Below the pieces are notes generated by a model that had not been told where the DNA came from, did no database searches, and saw nothing but the letters and a program-made list of their open reading frames with translations. Positions 59,313 through 64,000 of a stretch of 64,000 nucleotides of DNA are shown one piece after another. The position numbers were made by a program, and so were the translations under genes. Origin of the DNA: Hyphomonas sp. (GTDB taxonomy: Bacteria; Pseudomonadota; Alphaproteobacteria; Caulobacterales; Hyphomonadaceae); contig NZ_WGLO01000002.1 of assembly GCF_016125515.1 (NCBI RefSeq), positions 62,001-126,000 of the forward strand, in the 5' to 3' direction. Positions within the stretch are counted from its first letter, which is position 1. Each line of letters begins with the position of its first letter.

Positions 59313-60584
59313 ATGGAAACCGCCCAAACCCCTTCTGCGCCAGAGATCGTCGTCATAGGGGCCGGCGGCGCCGGGATCGCCGCAGCCCACCGTCTGCAGG
59401 CTTTTGGCTTCAGCGTGCTTGTGGTTGAAGCCTCCGACCGGATCGGCGGACGGGCGTTTACGGAAAGCGAAACTTTCGGATTTCCATTCGACCATGGATG
59501 CGCCTGGCTGCAAGGCCCAGGCAATCTGCCCTACATCAGCGCTGCCCGCTCGGCAGGCTTCACTCTGATCGATCATGACGATCCGCCCGGCGCCCTGTTT
59601 TCAGGAGGCACGCGCGCCACGCCGGACGATGTAGCAAGATACGATCAGGCCGCGTCCCGCCTCAGGCAATTGCTTGCATCCCACGCAGACGATGTCGCCG
59701 CGTCGAGCCTGGTGAACTCCGGCGACCGATGGCTGGCCGCCGCTGCAACATGGCTCAGTGCAATGGATCACGGCGTCGATCTGACCGAGCTTTCGAGCGC
59801 CGACGTCGCGGTGTATGGCGCTTATGCGGTCAACGCCCTCGTACGTGAGGGCTTGGGGTCCCTCGTCGAGCAGTTTGCAACGGGCCTGCCCGTCCAGACA
59901 GGCACCGTCGTCACGGGTATCGACTGGTCGGGTACTGGGGCGACTGTACGTACACAGAAGGGCGATATCCGGTCGCAGGCTGTCATCGTGACGGTTTCGA
60001 CCGGTGTGATGTCGGCGCGAAGCATAAGGTTTACACCGGACTTGCCCGCGGACGTCTGGCAAGCCTTTGACGACCTTCCCATGGGCCTGCTGACGAAGAT
60101 CGCACTACAAACAGATGGTGCGCGCTTCGGTTTGCCGGAGAACGCCTTTGTCACGCGCGCCGTCGATGAACCCCTTCCGGCAAAGGCGGCCTTCTTTCTC
60201 TCTTTTCCTGCCGGATACGATCTCTGCGTCGGGTTCGTGGGCGGGAGCCGAGCCTGGGAGATCGAAAAGGCTGGCGAGGATGCCGCCATCGCCTTTGCAA
60301 CCGAACAGCTTGCCTCGATCCTAGGCAGCGATATCCGCCGTCACATCCGCAAAGGCCGGATGACGAACTGGGGCAGCAACCCATGGACGCGCGGCGCTTA
60401 TGCCGCTGCCCGGCCGGGACGGCACAAAGCGCGGGCCGTATTGTCCAACCCGCTTGGAGACAGGGTCTTCTTTGCGGGCGAAGCGCTGGGCGGCGCCTAC
60501 CCTGCGCTTCTATCCGGCGCACATATCAGCGGCGACGCCGCCGCTCGCCGGGTTGCCAATATCCTTGCGGCAAAAACGAGCTAA
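59313..60584 (+). CDS. Flavin amine oxidase family protein
   Basis: A 423-aa FAD enzyme. VVIGAGGAGIAAAHRLQAFG is the dinucleotide fold, VVEASDRIGGRAFTES the FAD ribose motif, HGCAWLQGPG the substrate region, and FFAGEALGGAYPALLSGAHISG the closing FAD motif. Similar proteins oxidise amines (monoamine-oxidase fold) or desaturate carotenoids. I chose ATG 59313; an upstream GTG at 59301 is in frame. No operon partner. Confidence 0.9.
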   Translation: METAQTPSAPEIVVIGAGGAGIAAAHRLQAFGFSVLVVEASDRIGGRAFTESETFGFPFDHGCAWLQGPGNLPYISAARSAGFTLIDHDDPPGALFSGGTRATPDDVARYDQAASRLRQLLASHADDVAASSLVNSGDRWLAAAATWLSAMDHGVDLTELSSADVAVYGAYAVNALVREGLGSLVEQFATGLPVQTGTVVTGIDWSGTGATVRTQKGDIRSQAVIVTVSTGVMSARSIRFTPDLPADVWQAFDDLPMGLLTKIALQTDGARFGLPENAFVTRAVDEPLPAKAAFFLSFPAGYDLCVGFVGGSRAWEIEKAGEDAAIAFATEQLASILGSDIRRHIRKGRMTNWGSNPWTRGAYAAARPGRHKARAVLSNPLGDRVFFAGEALGGAYPALLSGAHISGDAAARRVANILAAKTS

Positions 60585-60626
60585 CCGAGGTGACTGCTTA
60601 GGGCCAATGCGGGTCGCTCGTCCGAG

Positions 60627-60899
60627 CTAAACCGGCTCCACGACCTTCGGCTTTGCCGTCCGGCGCACCTTTTCGCGCGCTTTCGGCTTGGGCAGCTTCC
60701 GGAAACGGCTTTGGCACCAGGCCCAACCGACGCCAACATCGATCAGCGCGTCCGAGCGCCCGCACGGGCAGGCAAACTCCCAGAGGTCAAGCACGCGGTA
60801 GGTCTCGCCGGCCACGAGGGGCACAGGCTCGCCCGTCACATGGTTCGGGGCGGCGTTGACGCACAAGACCAGATCGCCGGGACCTAAAGCATCGCTCAT
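60627..60899 (-). CDS. Hypothetical protein with Cys-rich centre and basic tail
   Basis: A 90-aa protein starting SDALGPGDLVLCVNA, with LVAGETYRVLDLW and a FACPCGRSD/WAWCQSRF cysteine pair set, then a Lys/Arg tail (REKVRRTAKPK). The CxC and C spacing could bind zinc. No family recognised. Convergent with the amine oxidase. Confidence 0.55.
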   Translation of the reverse strand: MSDALGPGDLVLCVNAAPNHVTGEPVPLVAGETYRVLDLWEFACPCGRSDALIDVGVGWAWCQSRFRKLPKPKAREKVRRTAKPKVVEPV

Positions 60900-60970
60900 C
60901 GTCCGGCTGCTTTACCACAAAGCCCCGCGCCGGGCCATGTCGTCTGACGCCCGGGCGCGGCTGAAGCCGC

Positions 60971-61600
60971 TTATGGCTCGCACGCGCCCCAGAAGCTTTC
61001 CAGGCCGGGAATGTCGCCGGCGGTCAGCACCTGTTCGGGCACGAACACCTGGAAATCGGTTTCCGGCTGCACACGGATGTACAGCGTGCGCGCCAGGCTG
61101 CCCGGTGTTTCCTCCGGCTCGTTCCAACAGCCGGGCGCGATGGCGCCGAAGGTCAGCTCGTTCTCGCCCGGCGCTTCAGTCTTGAGGCGCACAAGTTCCC
61201 GGCTGAGCGCGGCGAGGCGTTCGGCATCCTCGGGCTTGGTTGCGTAGGTCCAGATGGTGAAGCCGTCCTTGGCCTCGCTGGCCAGGAAGGGACTGTCATA
61301 TCCCTCGGTGGTCTCCAGCGCGAAGGATTGCGCGATGTCGACCCCGAGACGCGGGCTGATCACGTTGATCTGCAGCACGGCGCCGTCGTCATAGGCGCGG
61401 AAGGTCGACGGGATGCGCATGGCCAGCGCGATGCGGGAGAGGTCCAGCTGCGTCGGGTCCACCTGAGGCTCGGGCGCGGCTTCCGGCGCCATCTGCGGCG
61501 TGGTCGTCTCGACCGGCAAGGGCGTGTCCGAGGTACTCGTCTCCGTCTTGGGCGAACAGGCCGTCAGCAGGGCGAGAACGGCGATGAGGGCAAGACGCAT
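60971..61600 (-). CDS. Lipoprotein, unknown
   Basis: A 209-aa lipoprotein with lipobox LLTAC (Cys15) and AAAGGAGG before ATG 61600. A Thr/Pro-rich linker (17-55) precedes a compact domain of about 150 residues (LALAMRIPSTFRAYD, ISPRLGVDI). No family recognised. Upstream lemA ends with a terminator, so this gene has its own promoter. Confidence 0.75.
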   Translation of the reverse strand: MRLALIAVLALLTACSPKTETSTSDTPLPVETTTPQMAPEAAPEPQVDPTQLDLSRIALAMRIPSTFRAYDDGAVLQINVISPRLGVDIAQSFALETTEGYDSPFLASEAKDGFTIWTYATKPEDAERLAALSRELVRLKTEAPGENELTFGAIAPGCWNEPEETPGSLARTLYIRVQPETDFQVFVPEQVLTAGDIPGLESFWGACEP

Positions 61601-61679
61601 GGCGGCCTCCTTTGCGGATGAAACGCGGCATGCTCACCCGAAATCGGTCCCCGCGTCCAGCGCCGGAAACCGCAAGGCG

Positions 61680-61715
61680 AACAAAATGCGGCGGAACCTG
61701 TGGGTCCCGCCGCAT
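61680..61715 (-). terminator. Intrinsic terminator after lemA
   Basis: On the minus strand, ATGCGGCGGGACC-CACA-GGTTCCGCCGCAT forms a 13-bp stem with one G-U pair, followed by TTTGTT. It is a strong intrinsic terminator shape, 26 bases past the lemA stop. Confidence 0.85.
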
Positions 61716-61740
61716 CATGTGACAACGATTTCATGCAGGC

Positions 61741-62304
61741 CTAGAAGCTGACCTTCGGCGGCTCGTCCAGCGCGGCGCGGCTCTCCACGCCGACATCGAA
61801 AAACTCGCGCGGCTCGAAATTGAAGCTGCCGGCGATGAGCGATCCCGGGAACTGTTCGCGCGCAGTGTTGTAGTCCTGCACGGCGGAGTTGTAGAAGCGG
61901 CGCGCCGCGGCGAGCTTGTCCTCGATATTGGACAGCTCGGACTGCAGCTGCAGGAAGTTGGTATTGGCCTTCAGGTCCGGATAGGCCTCGGCCAGTGCGA
62001 ACAGCTTGCCGAGCGCCTGGCTGAGGGCGCCTTCCGCCTTCGACATATCGCCGGCCGTGTTGGCCGCCTGGGCCGCGTTGCGCGCCGCGATCACCTGCTG
62101 GAAGGTTTCCTGCTCGTGGGCGGCGTAGCCCTTGACGGTCTCGACGAGGTTCGGGATCAGGTTCTGGCGCTGCTTCAGCTGCACGTCGACATCGGCAAAG
62201 GCCTGATTGACCCGCTGCCGTTTCATGACGAGGCCGTTGTAGATGAGGATGATGAGGCCGATGACGGCAACAATCACCGCTAGAACGATAAGCACTGAAT
62301 TCAT
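61741..62304 (-). CDS. lemA: LemA family protein
   Basis: A 187-aa protein with one N-terminal membrane helix (residues 3-25) then the LemA coiled region: YNGLVMKRQRVNQAFADVDVQLKQRQNLIPNLVETVKGYAAHE, split by NTNFLQLQSELSNIEDKLAAARR, then YNTAREQFPGSLIAGSF. Start at 62304. Function in bacteria unclear (two-component-linked in Pseudomonas, phage receptor or proteolysis partner elsewhere). Confidence 0.92.
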   Translation of the reverse strand: MNSVLIVLAVIVAVIGLIILIYNGLVMKRQRVNQAFADVDVQLKQRQNLIPNLVETVKGYAAHEQETFQQVIAARNAAQAANTAGDMSKAEGALSQALGKLFALAEAYPDLKANTNFLQLQSELSNIEDKLAAARRFYNSAVQDYNTAREQFPGSLIAGSFNFEPREFFDVGVESRAALDEPPKVSF

Positions 62305-62451
62305 GGGGCGCCCCTTCGGAAGACCTTGTTGTCCAAGGCCTAACCGCCAAGGCGTTGCGGTGCAAGGAAATCTCCCCTCAAATGGCGGCATGGAACCGGA
62401 CCTGAACCCGGTCTCGCCACCCCTGCTCTGTCCGCCGCGCCCGCGTTGCCG

Positions 62452-63657
62452 ATGCTGACCGGCGCCCTCGTCCTGCTGTCGACCGTGGCGTGCCTCGTTG
62501 CGCTCGCCCGGCCGAAACTGCGCCGCGCACCGGGCTGGCGAGCGACCGTGACACCGCTCGCTTCGATCATCGGCAGCGGGTTTCTGGTGCTGGGTCCGAT
62601 CCTGAACGCATCCTACGGAAAGTATGCGCCTCTGGTGATGGTCGCGCTCTGCGCTGCCGCCTATGCCTTCGGCTCAGCGATCCGGTTCAACATCACCAAT
62701 ATTGAAGACCGCCCTGTGCGGTCCGCGCTGGAACAATCCATCGAGCGGGTCGCCTCCGGCATGCTGGCCTTCGCCTACTGCATATCGGTGGCCTATTACC
62801 TGAACCTGTTCGGCGCGTTCGGTGTGAAAATGACGCCGCTCAACGACCCGGTCTACGGCAAGGCGCTGACCAGTGCGGTCCTGCTGCTGATCCTGGCGGT
62901 CGGTTGGCTGCACGGCTTTGCCGCGATGGAGCGGATGGAACAGTTCACCGTCAGCCTCAAGCTCGGCATCATCGCGGGGCTTCTGGTCGGGCTGGTGGTG
63001 TATTTCGCGAAACAGACGGCTGCAGACGAGTTGATGGTGCTGGCGCCGAGTTCCACCGGATGGGCGGGCATCACGCTCGCCTTTGGCCTGATCGTCACCG
63101 TGCAAGGCTTCGAGACATCACGCTATCTCGGCGACGAATACGATGCCGGGCTGCGCGTGCGTTCGATGCGCCTGTCGCAATGGATCGCAACCGGCATCTA
63201 CCTCGCCTACGCCCTGCTGCTCACCTACGCCTTTGACGCCAGCGGCATACCGCTGACCGAAACGGCGATTGTCGATCTGCTGCGTGTCGTCACGATCGTT
63301 CTGCCAATGCTCTTGGTCATTGCGGCACTCGCGGCGCAGTTCAGCGCGGCGGTGGCTGATACGAGCGGTGCGGGCGGCCTGGTGGCGGAACTGTCGAAAG
63401 GTCACATCCCGGCCCGGATGGCTTATCTGGGACTGGTCGTGATCGGTCTTGCGCTGACCTGGTTCGTGCATATCTTCGAGATCATCAACTACGCCTCCAA
63501 GGCCTTCGCGCTGTACTACGCCCTGCAGTGCGCCATCGCGGCACTCGGCTGTTTCAAGGAAACAAACCAACCCTGGCGCGGCGGATTCTATGCCGGTTGC
63601 AGCGGTCTGGCGCTAGCCGTCGTGGCCTTCGGAAAGGCCGTCGAAGGCAGCGGCTGA
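62452..63657 (+). CDS. APC-superfamily-like membrane protein
   Basis: A 401-aa protein with about 11 helices. The first (VTPLASIIGSGFLVLGPIL) has a Gly-Ser-Gly helix break typical of APC transporters, and TVQGFETSRYLGDEYDAGLR is reminiscent of the amino-acid permease helix 6 loop. TTG 62446 is another possible start. No neighbour in its unit; the substrate is unknown. Confidence 0.75.
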   Translation: MLTGALVLLSTVACLVALARPKLRRAPGWRATVTPLASIIGSGFLVLGPILNASYGKYAPLVMVALCAAAYAFGSAIRFNITNIEDRPVRSALEQSIERVASGMLAFAYCISVAYYLNLFGAFGVKMTPLNDPVYGKALTSAVLLLILAVGWLHGFAAMERMEQFTVSLKLGIIAGLLVGLVVYFAKQTAADELMVLAPSSTGWAGITLAFGLIVTVQGFETSRYLGDEYDAGLRVRSMRLSQWIATGIYLAYALLLTYAFDASGIPLTETAIVDLLRVVTIVLPMLLVIAALAAQFSAAVADTSGAGGLVAELSKGHIPARMAYLGLVVIGLALTWFVHIFEIINYASKAFALYYALQCAIAALGCFKETNQPWRGGFYAGCSGLALAVVAFGKAVEGSG

Positions 63658-63705
63658 CCGCATGTACCGCTAGCCCTTTTTGCCGGAGGCGATAGTCTGT
63701 GCGTC

Positions 63706-64000
63706 ATGACTGACGCCGACGCCCTCGCCCACATGGTCCGCAGCGCTTACCGTGTCGCCGTGTTCACCGGCGCAGGGATCTCGACCGAATCCGGCATCCC
63801 CGATTTCCGCTCGCCGGGCGGAGTTTGGTCGAAGATGCAGCCGATCATGTTCCAGGATTTTGTGGCCTCCCGGGACAAGCGCCGCGAAGCCTGGACGCGC
63901 GTCTTCAATAAGACGGCCGGCTGGACCGGAGCCAAGCCGAATGCCGGCCATTTCGCCGTGGCCGAGATGGTGAAGGCCGGCAAGGTTGCCGCCGTGATCA
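63706..64000 (+). CDS. cobB: Sir2-family NAD-dependent deacylase (partial)
   Basis: The first 98 codons of a sirtuin, running off the window edge. [21 protein letters not shown] (residues 20 on, split here by function: NAD-binding GAGIS then DFRS) is the Sir2 signature. The start is ATG 63706. It could remove acetyl or other acyl groups from protein lysines. The catalytic His and zinc cysteines lie beyond the window. Confidence 0.9.
   Translation, partial: MTDADALAHMVRSAYRVAVFTGAGISTESGIPDFRSPGGVWSKMQPIMFQDFVASRDKRREAWTRVFNKTAGWTGAKPNAGHFAVAEMVKAGKVAAVI

Noticed and set aside
1-64000. CRISPR array, tRNA or rRNA genes, transposase or phage module
   Set aside because: No regularly spaced direct repeats, no cloverleaf or rRNA segment, and no integrase, transposase or phage structural gene was seen by eye.

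Overview
The window is GC-rich, densely coded chromosomal DNA from an alphaproteobacterium. The best single marker is a full-length CtrA cell-cycle regulator (5433-6146, minus) that keeps Asp51 and the C-terminal Ala-Ala, with two GANTC (CcrM-type) sites just upstream. Together with flhF-fleN, a non-cysteine type HemB, a MutL carrying the endonuclease motif, TIGR00341/DUF389, DUF3297, DUF2855 and many SDR, crotonase and P450 genes, this points to Caulobacterales, most likely Hyphomonadaceae (Hyphomonas-like). The genus is an inference. No rRNA, tRNA, CRISPR array, transposase or phage gene was seen.

Layout. 0-5 kb: tandem MFS transporters, thrB, an unknown exported protein, a membrane protein and rnhA. 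5-9 kb: copy A of a 348-bp repeat with a Trp-rich 94-aa ORF, then ctrA, fleN and flhF on the minus strand and a wrecked O-antigen polymerase gene. 9-16 kb: rluB runs into P450-SDR-P450-enoyl-CoA hydratase-DUF2855, a compact oxidative catabolic cluster. 16-25 kb: an OmpA lipoprotein, crotonase, host-attachment-like protein, MmcQ, a MaoC-like protein, MFS, an aminoglycoside-phosphotransferase-fold protein, an L,D-transpeptidase-like protein, and an M61-like peptidase gene broken by an in-frame TGA. 25-28 kb: a TetR regulator facing cupin-SDR-alcohol dehydrogenase across a perfect 24-bp palindrome. 28-40 kb: housekeeping (purD, xseA, mutL) mixed with a methyltransferase, FMN-binding protein, FAD oxidase, EEP nuclease/phosphatase, HAD phosphatase, Sel1-prolyl hydroxylase fusion and lipid-anchored cytochrome c. 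40-41 kb: a degraded beta-barrel-like gene abutting copy B of the repeat. 41-53 kb: DUF1543, MarR, DUF805 with a cold-shock-like N-terminus, 3-hydroxyisobutyryl-CoA hydrolase-like, PilZ, TauD, cytochrome b561, globin, SDR, acyl-CoA dehydrogenase, GNAT, hemB, DUF1801, DUF389 and a beta-hydroxyacid dehydrogenase. 53-64 kb: motB, bpt, a TRAP transporter with an aminotransferase, an amine oxidase, lemA, an APC-like membrane protein and the start of a Sir2 deacetylase.

How the genes fit together. Three themes stand out: cell cycle and polar flagellum control (ctrA, flhF, fleN, motB, PilZ); acyl-CoA, branched-chain and terpenoid/steroid-type oxidative catabolism (P450s, SDRs, crotonases, acyl-CoA dehydrogenase, beta-hydroxyacid dehydrogenase); and solute uptake tied to metabolism (TRAP plus aminotransferase). 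Several genes are visibly decaying: the O-antigen polymerase, the M61-like peptidase, the beta-barrel-like gene, repeat copy B and a methyltransferase tail.

All family assignments come from reading motifs by eye. No database search was run. Residue counts and percent identities were counted by hand.
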